From NCBI GenBank assembly GCA_902729315.2, contig LR746267.1, positions 1,479,501 through 1,543,500 of the forward strand: a stretch of DNA of 64,000 bases, read 5' to 3'. Positions within the stretch are counted from its first letter, which is position 1, and each line of letters begins with the position of its first letter. The position numbers and the translations under genes are program-made. Positions 23,229-33,679 of the stretch are shown here, piece by piece. The notes under the pieces were generated by a model. The model did not search any database, had not been told where the DNA came from, and was given only the letters and a program-made list of their open reading frames with translations. Source of the DNA: Spirodela intermedia (taxonomy: Eukaryota; Streptophyta; Magnoliopsida; Alismatales; Araceae).

Positions 23229-26200
23229 ATGAAATTAAGAAAAAACTTGCGAAATGAAAATGTTAGGACAGTGAATGCATTAAGGAGTAGTAAGATTTTA
23301 CTTGATCTTTATCCCCAAACATTAGAAGAAAAAGAAAACGTGGACAACCCAAAACAAAATCAAATAGGAGTAGAAGATGATTTTATAGATTCTACCAAGA
23401 AAATTTCGAAAGAGAAGACAATCATTCCATTTCCTAAAGTTTTAGAGCCTAGACAAAGAAAGAAAAAGGAACACAATGAAGAAATAAAGAAAATTTTACA
23501 AGATGTGCAAATTAGTTTTCCTTTACTCACTACTATTGAACATATTCTTGAATATGCTAGAGTTTTGAAAGAAATGTGTACACCAAAAAGGGCACCTAGA
23601 GTAGAAAAATTATCTATGCATGCTAGTGCATTATTATTAAATCAATTACCATATAAATTGAGAGATATAGGTGCCCCTTTAATTTCATGTGATATTAGTA
23701 GATCTATTTTCCAGAATACATTACTTGACACCGGTGCTAGTATTAATTTATTACTTGCAAGTATTTGTGATAAATTTAATATTTTTGATCTTAAACTTTC
23801 TACTGTTACCTTATAATTTGCTGATAGATCAATAAAACATCCTAAAGATATTTTAAAAAATGTGATAGTAATAGTTAAAGGGTGTAAATTTCTAGCTGAT
23901 TTTGTATTGTTAGAAATAAATTTTAATGGACAGTTTTATGATAGACCAATTATCTTAGGGAGACCATTTTTGCATATAGTAAAGATGAATATTGATTTTC
24001 CTACAAGTATTGTGAAAATTTCATGTGGAGATCAATCAGTAGAAATTAAAATTTTTGAGGTACCAAATGATCTTAAGAAATCACAAGTATATAATTGTCA
24101 TACCATAGATCTTCTAGATGATTTTGATGATTCAGATGTTATTGATCACTATGTGCTGGAAGAATTAGAGGAAATAGAGAATATAAATTTGAGAGAAAAG
24201 AAAGAGGACAATCATCTGAATTTAGAGTTGAAACCTCTTCCCTCTAGTTTAAAATATATGTTTTTGGAGAAAAATAATTCATTTCCTATTATTATTGCAA
24301 CTGATTTGAGTGATGATCAGGAAGAAAAATTATTAGATGTACTTCGAAAAAATAAGAAGGCCATAGGCTGGAAAATAGATGATCTAAGAGGCATTGATAT
24401 GAGTGTATGCATGCATAATATATATCTAGAGGAGGGGGCTAGAACTAGTAGGGAACCACAACGAAGATTAAATCCTAACATGATGGAAATTGTAAAAAAA
24501 GAAATTTTAAAGTGGCTGGCTGCTGATATTATTTATCTTATTTTAGATAGCAAATGGGTTAGTCCTACACAAATAGTGCCAAAAAAATAAAGGATCACGA
24601 TTATAAAAAACAAAAATGGGGATGAAATACAAACAAGATTAACTACCGGTTGGAGGGTTTGTATTGATTATAGAAAATTAAATTCAGTTACTAGAAAAGA
24701 TCATTTTCCCCTACCATTTACTGATCAAATTCTAGAAAACTTAGCTAGAAAAAACTTTTTTTATTTTCTAGATGGATACTCTGGTTATAATCAAATTTAT
24801 ATAAACCCTTTAGATCAAGAAAAAATAACTTTCACTTGTCCATTTGGTACTTTTGCTTTTAAATGCATGCCTTTTGACCAGTGTAATGCTCTAGCCACAT
24901 TTCAAAGATGTATACTGTTTATTTTTTTTGATATGATTAGAAAATATATGAAAATTTTTTTGGACGATTTTTCTATTTTTGGTGAATCATTTGATGAATA
25001 CTTAAATCATTTACAGCATGTACTTGAGAAATGCATAGAGAAAAAGTTAGTTTTGAGTTGGGAGAAATCACATTTTATGGTTAGAGAGGGAGTTGTGTTG
25101 GGTCATATTGTGAGTGAAAGGGGTTTAGACGTGGATAGAGTAAAAATTGATATTATATCTAAAATGAAACCTCCAAATTTAAAAAAACAGATTAAATCTT
25201 TCTTGGGTCATGTAGGTTATTACAGAAAATTTATTCAAGATTTTTCAAAAATTTCTAAACCTCTCAGCATGCTATTATCTAAAGATGTGCCTTTTAATTT
25301 TGATGAGAAATGTTTTGAATCTTTCTCCAAAATAAAAAGATTACTTATTGAGGCACCTATTTTACAAGCTCCTGATTGGTCCCTCCCTTTTAAAATAATG
25401 TTTGATGCATCAAATTATGCAGTGGGGGCTGTTCTAGGATAAACAAAAGAATCAAAACCCATAGTAATTTCATATGCTAGTAAAAATATATCCGATGTTC
25501 AATTAAATTATATCATAACTAAAAAAGAGTTGTTAACTGTAGTATTTTCATTAGAAAGGTTTAGATCATATATTTTGGGAGCTAAAATTATTATTTATAC
25601 TAATTATGCAGCATTAAAATATTTGTTAAATAAGAAAGATGCAAAGCCACATTTATTAAGATGGATTTTATTGTTGCAAGAATTTGACTTAGAAATAGAA
25701 GATAAAAAAGGTTTTGAGAATATTGTTACTGACCATCTTTCTAGATAAAGTGATACAAGAATAAATGTAGCACCTTACAAGATATATTTCTAGATGAGCA
25801 ATTGATGATAGCTCAACATCAACCATCACCATGGTATGCACATATTGTTAATTTTCTAGTTTCTGGAAAAACTCCAGAATAGTGGGATAAGAATTGAAAA
25901 CATCATTTCTTTTCTAAGACTAGAAATTATTTTTGGGATGATCCTGATTTATATTACTTGGGCAATGATCAAATTTTAAGGAGATGTGTTCTTGAAGAAG
26001 AATACCATAGCATTATTAACATGTGCCATTCATCTAGCTGTGGAGGACATTTCTCTGGACGAAAAATAACTGTAAAAATTTTTCAGTGTGGTTTTTATTG
26101 GCCTACAGTCATTAGAGATTCTATAGAATTTAGTAGAACATGTATTTCATGCAAATCTTTAAGTAACATGAGTAAAAAAGATGAAATACCCATAAGTAAC

Positions 26201-26951
26201 ATGTTAGTAGTCAAAATTTTTGATGTATGGGGAATAGATTTCATGGGTCCCTTCCCATCAGCTAGAAAATATAAATATATTTTTCTTGCTGTTGATTATG
26301 TGTCGAAATGGGTGGAAGCTATTTCTACTAGAACTAATGATCATAAAATCGTGATGAAATTTGTGCAGAAAAATATTTTTTCGAGATTTGGATGTCTTAG
26401 AGTGATTATTAGTGATGGAGGAACACATTTTACAAATAAACATTTTAAGAAACTGTTGAAAAAGAATAGAGTACACTAGAGTAACCACTCCATATCATCC
26501 CCAAATAAATGAGCAAGCTGAAGTAGCAAATAAAGAAATTTAGAGAATTTTGAGAAAAATAGTTAGACTAGATAGAAAAGATTGACCCACGAAATTACAA
26601 GATTCATTATGAGCTTATAGAAAAACTTATAAAAATCTCATAGGTATGTCCCCATTTCGTCTCATCTTTGGAAAGCCATGTTATCTTCTTGTGGAAATAG
26701 AGCATAAAGCATTATGGGCTATAAAAAAATTATGTATGGATGAAAAATCAGCTAGTGGGCATAGAATTTTTCAGCTACGTGAACTAGAGGAGTTGAGGAA
26801 TGAAGCTTATGAAAATCATAGAATATATAAAGAAAAAACTAAAACCTTTCATGATAAATACATTAGCAGAAAAAAATTTGATGTTGGACAAAAAGTGTGG
26901 TTATATGATTCTAGGCTGAAATTATTCCCAGGAAAATTAAAATTAAAATGA
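23229..26951 (+). pseudogene. Element D/E pol: protease, RT, RNase H, integrase (broken)
   Basis: The retropepsin motif LDTGAS at 23,724-23,741 is intact, unlike in element C. RT pieces at 24,200-25,442 include CPFGTFAFKCMPF and a LDDFSIFG catalytic box at about 24,960. RNase H spans 25,530-25,748 ([13 protein letters not shown] to TDHLSR). Integrase at 25,958-26,951 has the zinc-binding H...H...CISC near 26,020-26,150, the DFMGPFP and SDGGTHF aspartate motifs, and the glutamate-containing QAEVANKE after a frameshift near 26,470. In-frame stops at 23,814, 24,588, 25,440 and 25,746 divide it. Confidence 0.9.
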
Positions 26952-28694
26952 AAAGGGCCTTATGTGGTGGACGAGACATATGATCATAGGGCTGTAATGA
27001 TTAAAGATCCTAAAAGTGATCATAACTTTAAGGTAAATGGACAATGGCTTAAACATTACATAGAACATGAACGCCTTGCAGAAAAAAAAAATTATTACTA
27101 AAAAAAATTCAAGAGTAAGATCAAGGAGTCTAACTAGAGACATTAAATTCAGTGCTGCATGAGAGGCAACCCATGGTTTTTATTTCATTTTGTTTGATTT
27201 TTTTTAGCTCTATTTTTCTTAGCATTTTGCAGTACTTATTTCTATATTTGTTATAGGAGGAGGTGTGTAAGATGAAGTAGAAAATTAAAAATGAGGTTGA
27301 GGTGATATCTTTTAGAGCTTTATCATTTATGACAATATTTTTAATGCTAAACTTTACATATATACATGCTTCACTTGAAAATTATATTTTCTGCATATTC
27401 TATTTCGAGTTTTTTGTGTCATTGAAGACAATGCCATTTTTAAGTTCAGGGGTGAAGTATTCATTATTAATTTATGTTGTAGGACGATTAAGAACATGTG
27501 TTTGCATTTTATTCAACTTAGAACAGTGACTAAAAAAATAAAAAATAAAATAAAATTTGGAAAAACTACAACATCTATTTTCTGGTTTTCTGTTAGGAAC
27601 AACAGATTGTCAAAAACAGTAGACAAAAAATAGCCCAAAATTTGAAATTCTAGAGACCCTTTTATCACATTTCAATCCCCTAGACCTATATTACTGGAAT
27701 TCGAAATTATAGCTATAAAGAGGATAGTTTTGATTTATTTTTGACAAATTTATTACTGCTAAAAATAGAATTGAAAATAGAAAACAGAACTATCAGAACT
27801 ATCTAATTTACAAATCTCTTACATCATATTGCATGCATGAAAAATTAAATCAATTAGATTGATTGATACCAAAAGATACTAGGAAGATTATTATTGAGTC
27901 AAAAGAATGATCCAATAGTATGAAATGTTGGAATACTCCTTGGATACATGATAGATAGCATGGATTTGATTTAACAGATTTTCACTTCATGATTTTGATG
28001 GATAATATTTACTTGATGTGAAAATTTGATTTATCATTTGAGTTTAATGGAAATTTTTGCACCCTGATCTATAGGACTTGTGAGGAAAAATCACTTATTT
28101 TCAAAAAAAAAAAAGAGAGAGCAATGTGAAAAATCTAGAAATGAATAGTACATATGGAGGGCATGAGACATCATTCTCATTGTTGAAAATCGTGTATAGA
28201 AAAACACTTACTGCAAAATAAGTGGATAAAGTGAAAGCCCTGAAAATGAAGAGTATATATGGAGGGTGTGAGACATCATTCTTATTGTCGAAATTTGTCT
28301 ACAAGAAAAGCTACTTATCCACTATATATAAAAAAAAAAAGAGAAAGAAGAAATATGGTACAAACTTCAAAAATCAAGTCATAGAAAAAGAGAAATGTAG
28401 GATCAATATTATTCTTAGATGAGTATTGATAATTGGAACATCTTGTAAATACATCTATGAGTGAAGAAGGGATAAAGATATAAATAGAAGAAGTGAAGTC
28501 TAGATTGTTATTCCAAAGAATATTTAAACATTTAAGTGCTTGACATTATTCTTAAATACTTGATATAAGAATCCAAAGTGTCTAAAGGTGCATCATTTCT
28601 AATTGTATTTTTTTTCTTTCTATATTGAAATATGATGTTTGAGATTTGTAAATTTTAATTTTTATAACTTCATTACTAAGGGACTAGCAATGAT
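26952..28694 (+). other. Non-coding spacer of element D/E between integrase and 3' LTR
   Basis: About 1.7 kb of AT-rich sequence with no recognisable domain. Athila-type elements can carry an env-like gene at this place; I see only short open frames (for example 27,302-27,529, with hydrophobic stretches) that I cannot support as one. A near-repeat occurs at about 28,130-28,200 and 28,235-28,310 (GGAGGG-GTGAGACATCATTCT). Confidence 0.6.
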
Positions 28695-28709
28695 TTAAGT
28701 TGAGGGGTA
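28695..28709 (+). other. Polypurine tract of element D/E
   Basis: A TTAAGTTGAGGGG stretch lies immediately before the 3' LTR, in the position of the plus-strand primer. It is partly degenerate but recognisable. Confidence 0.55.
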
Positions 28710-30329
28710 AGATAAGTTTTCATTATCATGAGTTAATAATTAGTAAATAATATAGTTTTAGCCTTAACTCATGATAAATAGACTTATATTTGTGTTAAAG
28801 TGTGAAAAGTGGTTTTTAGTTGATTAATATGATTTTTTGGGTAATTATGTGATTTTATATGAATTTATATGATTTTTACAATCTTACTTTGAGATAAATG
28901 AAGAAAAAGAAATAAAACTAAAATATTACAAAACGGGGGACCTGCAAGCGGGTCAGAAGCTCAGTCGAAGAGTAGTCATGAGCAAGGGCTCGAGCGGCTT
29001 GGACCAATAGGGGCACGTGTGCACTACTCCCCTTCCACATCACTAGTGGCCAGCCAGTTGTAGGACAAGGAGTGGTCGTACATGCGAGAGAAGGGACTTT
29101 GCTTAGAAAGTTAACATTACTATATATTTGCCCGAAAAATCGGCGCACAACCGATATGGGAGTAAACCCACGTCACACCTTCCTCAGAAGAAGTAGGCGA
29201 CCAGCGTAGGTTCGAGTCCTTCTAGAGTCAAAAGTCATTTATTTTTATCTAATTATCGTGACTTTCCTACAGATCGTCGGTGAAGGATTAAGCAAGGAGA
29301 ATTATTGGATCATCAGTGAAAATCTCATCAACGCGATTCCCGAAGCATTGCTACTAAAATTGCTAAACGATTTGCGATAAAAGGATCACAAATCTATTGA
29401 GTAAATCATCTCTAATTGATCAACGAACAAGCCGTCATCGAGAAGAGGACAATCCATCAGGAGACGAGTCGCCACCGCTTGAGAGCATACCAGATGCGAT
29501 GAAGAGCCTCCTCTTGTTGTGCAGACCTGAGGATGAAGCTCCCTGACACGTGCCCCACCTCCATCCAACTCCTCTTCGTCGGGTGACAGCCGCCAGAGAG
29601 CCACAAAGTTGCCATTTTTTTGCTCCGTCGGGTGACAGCCGCTGGAGATGAGTCAACGACCAATTCCATTGATCTCTAGACTTTGAAAAGAGATCTAGAG
29701 ATTGCCCACGTTGTCTTTGTCTAAGGAGAGCCTTTGAGGCCATGGACATTGCATGACGATCTTCTCAAATGCTCAAGATTCCGGTGCATCGCCGACGCAT
29801 TGCCGTCGCGATGCCAAAACTTTGTTTTCCTGCTTTTAACTTACTTTACGCTTCATTTAGTGATAATTTTTGTGTTTTTAATTTACCAAAATATACTTTA
29901 TTCAATTACGATTCTTCTAGCTTTTACAGATCTTAATTTGATTAATTAAATCATCTGTAATCGCTAACATAAGAATTACCAGGCAGAACTCTATTTCTGT
30001 CCAATTCGCATTTGTCGGGTGCTGATGTCATCCTGACATCCACACCCTTATTTCTCTTTTCTCATAAATTTTAAATATATTTTCTTTTCATTTCCTAGTA
30101 TAAAATTCATAAAAACTCGTATTCATTGAGAAAAACTCTGAATAATTACCAGATATTATATTACATTACTGTGATTGAACCAAAAAATTAACGCTATTTT
30201 TGGAACTTTCATTGAGATATAATTGATATATTTGTTTAGAAATACTTCTAAATATTCAAAAATTCGTATTTTCTAGTTTTATAAATTTTATATTTGCATA
30301 ATTTAATATACAATGACTAAGTCACGTCA
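28710..30329 (+). repeat. 3' LTR of element D/E (LTR E)
   Basis: 1,620 bp. The first T is mutated (AGATAAG instead of TGATAAG) and the end is ...GTCACGTCA, followed by the target duplication CATTC. It is heavily CpG-depleted compared with solo LTR F. Confidence 0.88.
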
Positions 30330-31658
30330 CATTCTTAACATGTGTCTTTCATCTAATTGTGGAGGACATTTCTCTAAATAAAAAATAGTTGTGAAAAATT
30401 TTTCAGTGTGATTTTTATTAGTCTACGATCATTAAAGATTTTATAAAATTTAGTAGAACATGTATTTCATGCTAATCTACAAGCAACATGAGTAAAAAAG
30501 ATGAAATGCTCATGAGTAAGATGTTAGTAGTCGAAATTTTTGATGTATGAGGAATAGATTTCATGGGTCCCTTCCAATCAACTAAAAAATATGAATATAT
30601 TTACTTGTTGTTGATTATGTGTCTAAGTGGATGGAAGTTATTACTACTTGAACTAATGATCATAAAATCATGGTAAAATTTGTGGAAGAAAATATTTTTT
30701 TCACGATTTAGATATCTTAGGGTGATTATTAATGATGGAGGAACACATTTTCTAAATAAACATTTTTAAAAACTGTTAAAAAAGAATGAAACGCGCCATA
30801 GAGTAGCCACTCCATATTATCTCCAATCAAATAGGCAAACTAAAGTTGCAAATAAGAAAATTTAGAGAATTTTGAGAAAAATAGTTAGATCAGATAGAAA
30901 AGATTAACCCACAAAATTACAAATGCATTATGGGTTTATTGAATAACTTATAAAAATCTCATAGGTATGTTTCTATTTTGTCTCATTTTTGGAGAGCCAT
31001 GTCATCCTCTTGTGAAAATACAGCATAAAGCACTATGGGTTATAAAAAAATTATGTATGAATGAAAAATCAGTTGGTGGGCATAGAATTTTTCAGCTACA
31101 TGAACTAGAGGAGTTGAGGAATGAAGCTTATAGAAATCATAGAATATATAAAGAAAAAACTAAAACTTTTCATGATAAATATATTAGTAGAAAAAATTTG
31201 ATGTTGGACAAAAAACGTGGTTATATGATTCTAGGCTGAAATTATTCTTAGAAAAATTAAAATCAAAATGGATAGAGCCCTATGTGGTAGAAGAGACATG
31301 ATCATGGAGTTGTAATGATTAAAGATCCTAAAAGTGATCATAACTTTAAGGTAAATGGACAGTAGCTTAAACATTACATAGAATATGAATGTATTGTAGA
31401 AATAAAATATATTATTATTAAAATAAATTCAAGAGTAAGATTAATGTGTCTAGTTAGAGACATTAAATTCAGCATTGTATGGGAGTCAACCCATGGTCTT
31501 TATTTCATTCTGTTTTTTTAAAGCTTTATTTTTCTTAGAATTTCGCAATACTTGTTTCTGTATTTTACTTTTTTTTCTAAAAAGTGCACGAAGAGGAGTG
31601 TAAGATGAAGTGAAAAATTAAAAATTAGGTTCAGGTGATGTCTTTCTGAGCTTTATCA
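30330..31658 (+). pseudogene. Element C integrase and 3' part, second half (broken)
   Basis: Resumes exactly at the target duplication CATTC and continues the integrase cut off at 18,644. It has a CGGHFS-like zinc-finger piece near 30,360, a DFMGPFQS stretch near 30,555, and a DGGTHF stretch near 30,740. The PCHPLVKIQHKALWVIKKL region follows at 30,967-31,239. Stops and indels are frequent. Similarity to element D/E ends at about 31,658, where the downstream spacer and the 3' LTR are missing. Confidence 0.85.
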
Positions 31659-31684
31659 AACATCATATTTACTCGAAAATACCT

Positions 31685-31703
31685 CCCCCCCCCCCCTCGA
31701 AAA
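31685..31703. repeat. C12 run at the left edge of duplication unit 1
   Basis: Twelve Cs (31,685-31,696) separate retroelement C sequence from the antimicrobial-peptide segment. TCGAAAA occurs on both sides (31,673-31,679 and 31,697-31,703). The unit-2 edge carries the same C12 (49,857-49,868) with a different left flank. Confidence 0.8.
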
Positions 31704-31729
31704 CCGTGAAAGACGGAGCGCACGTCCTG

Positions 31730-32059
31730 TTAGCAGAGCATCTCGACGCTGCGGTGCTCGTTGCGGACGCAACTGCGGGTCTCCACGTCGAGACGGTCAG
31801 GAAGCTCGCGGCTAGCACAGTTGGAGAAGGCGTATAGCTCGGCCGCCTGACCCTCCGTGTACACAAAGTGAAAGCCGCCGGTGTAAACGCCGAGGTTGAA
31901 GCACCCGCAGCCGTTGATGTCCTTGCTCTTTCCACTGCATCCAGGCCCCTCGAATACAGTGAGGGTGCTCGCCAACGCCGGCGTCACGGACGCGACCAGT
32001 AGGAAGACGATGAGGAGGGCCGCTCCAACGGTCTGCTGCGGGTTGGTGCTGCCGGCCAT
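31730..32059 (-). CDS. Acidic MiAMP1-type secreted peptide, unit 1, minus-strand member of divergent pair
   Basis: A 109-residue MiAMP1-family protein. Residues 1-30 are a signal peptide with an Ala-Leu-Ala site at 28-30. The mature part is 79 residues with cysteines at 41, 51, 53, 81, 97 and 109 (spacing x9, x1, x27, x15, x11) and the core GGFHFVYTEGQAAELY. The frame is open 57 codons further upstream, but the ATG at 32,059 is chosen because it follows the TATA box by about 108 bp and aligns with all paralogues. The mature peptide is acidic (about 7 basic, 10 acidic residues), unlike the gene at 12,692. It differs from its twin at 49,900 by Val92 and Glu106 (Leu and Lys there). Its 3' UTR is cut about 30 bp after the stop by the C12 run and retroelement DNA. 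Confidence 0.88.
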   Translation of the reverse strand: MAGSTNPQQTVGAALLIVFLLVASVTPALASTLTVFEGPGCSGKSKDINGCGCFNLGVYTGGFHFVYTEGQAAELYAFSNCASRELPDRLDVETRSCVRNEHRSVEMLC

Positions 32060-32166
32060 ATCCTTCAGTAGCGGGACGGGAAGTCCTTTCTCCGGGATTA
32101 GGTGAAGGGCTACGAGGACGTGGGAAGAGGTCTGACTGCCTTGTGATGAGATCCATTGCTGTGCCC

Positions 32167-32226
32167 ATTTTATAGGATTTTTGTGGAGCTGTAGAAGATG
32201 ATGAAAACTTTTGTACGTCACGTACA
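32167..32226 (-). promoter_or_regulatory. Core promoter of the 31,730 gene: TATA box and ACGT palindrome
   Basis: On the minus strand CTATAAAAT occupies 32,175-32,167. At 32,212-32,226 lies a 15-bp near-perfect palindrome, TGTACGTCACGTACA, with two ACGT cores. Read on the minus strand it contains TGACG 41 bp before the TATA box. ACGT and TGACG cores are typical bZIP sites; binding is inferred. In the broken paralogue at 40.3 kb this palindrome is destroyed. Confidence 0.65.
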
Positions 32227-32235
32227 TCATTCATT

Positions 32236-33118
32236 CAGACCGTGATAAGCGGAAGTCGACCTTTTGTCGTTCTGGTGCCTTTCGGCATTCTCATCTGACG
32301 GCTTCTTCACGTTACAACTCTTTTGCGTCGTCAGTTGCCCCGCACGTTCTTCGCAGACGGTTTTGTTGAACTTGTAACCCACCGAATACCCGATGACTGG
32401 TGCTGGAAGAAAAGCTTAGATGACTAGTGTGACAGAACACGCGTTTGAAGGAGAACTTGTCCCGGGATGAAGAAATTCGGTTCCGTTCGTTGTTAAAGCA
32501 ATGGACCTTCTCGCTTTCACTACGCGTCTGCGCTACTACTCTACGCAGCACTCAGCTGGTCAATGTAGAACTCTCTTTGGATTTAATTTCTTGTAGTCTT
32601 TCTCTGCGTCGCACGTGCGTGTTGTAACCTTCCTTCGAAGCATACACCTTCAGACACATGGCCCTCATAGAGAGTTGGCTATTTGCAAGTCTCCTCCTCT
32701 CTCAGACCATTCTAGGCCCCGTCACTTTTGCCCAGTCAGATACATAATAAACATTATTATCTGAAAAACAACCAAAACATCCGAAAAACGTCAAACTACC
32801 TTTCAAAATGGGTGCCATTTTGAAATGCAGTGACCATTCAAAACCATGTACGCTCTCCAACCTCAACTATCCTCCATCAAACCAGACGTGAACGAATTAT
32901 AGTCTAACGCACTGACAGTTTCCGTCCACAACGGACAATTGGCTCTACGGAAGACGAAGATCAACAAGACCGTCTGAGAAGATCGATCATGTGGGCCAGC
33001 ACCAGATGAGAAGGACTGGTGATGTGAAAGGGCTACCAGATGCGAACGGAGAAAGTTTTGGTCGCAGGAAGTCAGATAACTACGATCGGCCGATTTCCGG
33101 CGACCGGGGTGAGAGGCG
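32236..33118. promoter_or_regulatory. Shared bidirectional intergenic region of the divergent pair
   Basis: The two ATGs are 1,222 bp apart, head to head. The interval contains no gene of its own. It is clearly related to 40,785-41,650, the interval between the pseudogene at 40,293 and the relic at 42,053 (for example ACCGAATACCCGATGAC and TTAAAGCAATG occur in both). The divergent arrangement therefore predates the duplication of the pair. Confidence 0.7.
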
Positions 33119-33172
33119 TGACGTATCGAACTTTTGTCCATGCTTCAAAATCTCTTTCTCAACCTTATAAAA
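33119..33172 (+). promoter_or_regulatory. Core promoter of the 33,282 gene: TGACG and TATA box
   Basis: TTATAAAA at 33,165-33,172 lies 110 bp before the ATG. TGACG at 33,119-33,123 lies 42 bp before it, almost the same spacing as in the divergent partner. Confidence 0.65.
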
Positions 33173-33281
33173 CCTGCAAACACTAGGCGTTTTTAAGTGC
33201 ACAACCAGATTTTCCTCGCACCCCTAAAACCCTTGCGCCAATCCTCGAGGAAGAACTCTCCGTCAACTGCTGCAAGAAGAT

Positions 33282-33611
33282 ATGGCAGCCAGTAGCAATT
33301 GTCTGCCCGCCATGGGAGCGGCCGTTCTCCTCATGCTCATCGCGGCCGCAGCCGTCCTGCCGGCGTCGGCGAGTACCCTGACTGTATTCGAGGGGCCTGG
33401 GTGCAGCGGAAAGAGTAAAGACATCACCGGCTGTGGCTGCTTCGACCTAGAGAACTACAACGGGGGGTTCCACTTCGTTTATACAGAGGGCCAGACCGCA
33501 GAGCTTAAAGTTTCCCATGACTGCACAACCCGGGAGTTCCCCGAGGTGCTCGAGCGGGAGACCCGGAGCTGCATATCCAATGACTACAAAGGTGTGAACA
33601 TGCTTTGTTAA
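33282..33611 (+). CDS. Acidic MiAMP1-type secreted peptide, unit 1, plus-strand member of divergent pair
   Basis: A 109-residue single-exon protein of the MiAMP1 family. The first 30 residues form an Ala/Leu-rich signal peptide ending PASAS. The mature part has cysteines at 41, 51, 53, 81, 97 and 109 and the core STLTVFEGPGCSGKSKD and GGFHFVYTEGQ, which it shares with the minus-strand partner; the C-terminal third is divergent. The mature peptide is clearly acidic (about 7 basic, 12 acidic), unusual beside the basic MiAMP1 prototype. A second in-frame Met at residue 11 is possible, but the first is preceded by a CAAGAAGAT context shared with paralogues (AGATATGGC). Secretion and antimicrobial action are inferred from the family. 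The twin at 51,452 encodes an identical protein. Confidence 0.88.
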   Translation: MAASSNCLPAMGAAVLLMLIAAAAVLPASASTLTVFEGPGCSGKSKDITGCGCFDLENYNGGFHFVYTEGQTAELKVSHDCTTREFPEVLERETRSCISNDYKGVNMLC

Positions 33612-33672
33612 ATGTACTGGGTGATCGAAGCTCTGGCGAGCAGGGGATCAACCACGTGGAATGATAATGAGA

Positions 33673-33678
33673 AATAAA
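33673..33678 (+). terminator. Polyadenylation signal of the 33,282 gene
   Basis: AATAAA lies 62 bp after the stop codon. Confidence 0.55.
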
Positions 33679-33679
33679 G

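Larger units (their letters stand above)
18645..30329 (+). mobile_element. Gypsy element D/E, complete but inactive, nested in C
   Basis: An element with two LTRs (5' 18,645-21,639, interrupted by solo LTR F; 3' 28,710-30,329) and flanking target duplication CATTC (18,640-18,644 and 30,330-30,334). The order gag, protease, RT, RNase H, integrase is that of Ty3/Gypsy. The RT and integrase phrasing (DFMGPFP, VDYVSKWVEA) and the long non-coding stretch after integrase suggest a Tat/Athila-like lineage, which is an inference. No chromodomain was recognised. Without LTR F it is about 10.07 kb long. Confidence 0.9.
13510..31658 (+). mobile_element. Gypsy element C, old, split by element D/E and truncated
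   Basis: The left LTR starts near 13,510 (TTATAAGTC, the TG end mutated) and stops near 14,846, where a deletion joins it directly to gag. It also holds an extra piece of about 110 bp near 13,999-14,112 that is absent from the other LTRs. Internal sequence continues to 18,644, is interrupted by element D/E with target duplication CATTC, and resumes at 30,330 up to about 31,658, where it stops before its 3' end. No right LTR remains. It is much more decayed than D/E. Confidence 0.85.

Noticed and set aside
27302-27529. Env-like gene in element D/E
   Set aside because: Only 75 codons with a hydrophobic segment; there are no longer related frames in element C, so an env call cannot be supported.
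32060-32230. 57-codon N-terminal extension of the 31,730 gene (166 codons in total; same in unit 2)
   Set aside because: It runs through the TATA box and upstream of the expected transcript start. Paralogues align only from the internal ATG, where the signal peptide begins.
31812-32234. 140-codon minus-strand frame overlapping the peptide gene
   Set aside because: It is an alternate-frame shadow of the real gene; it has none of the cysteine pattern.
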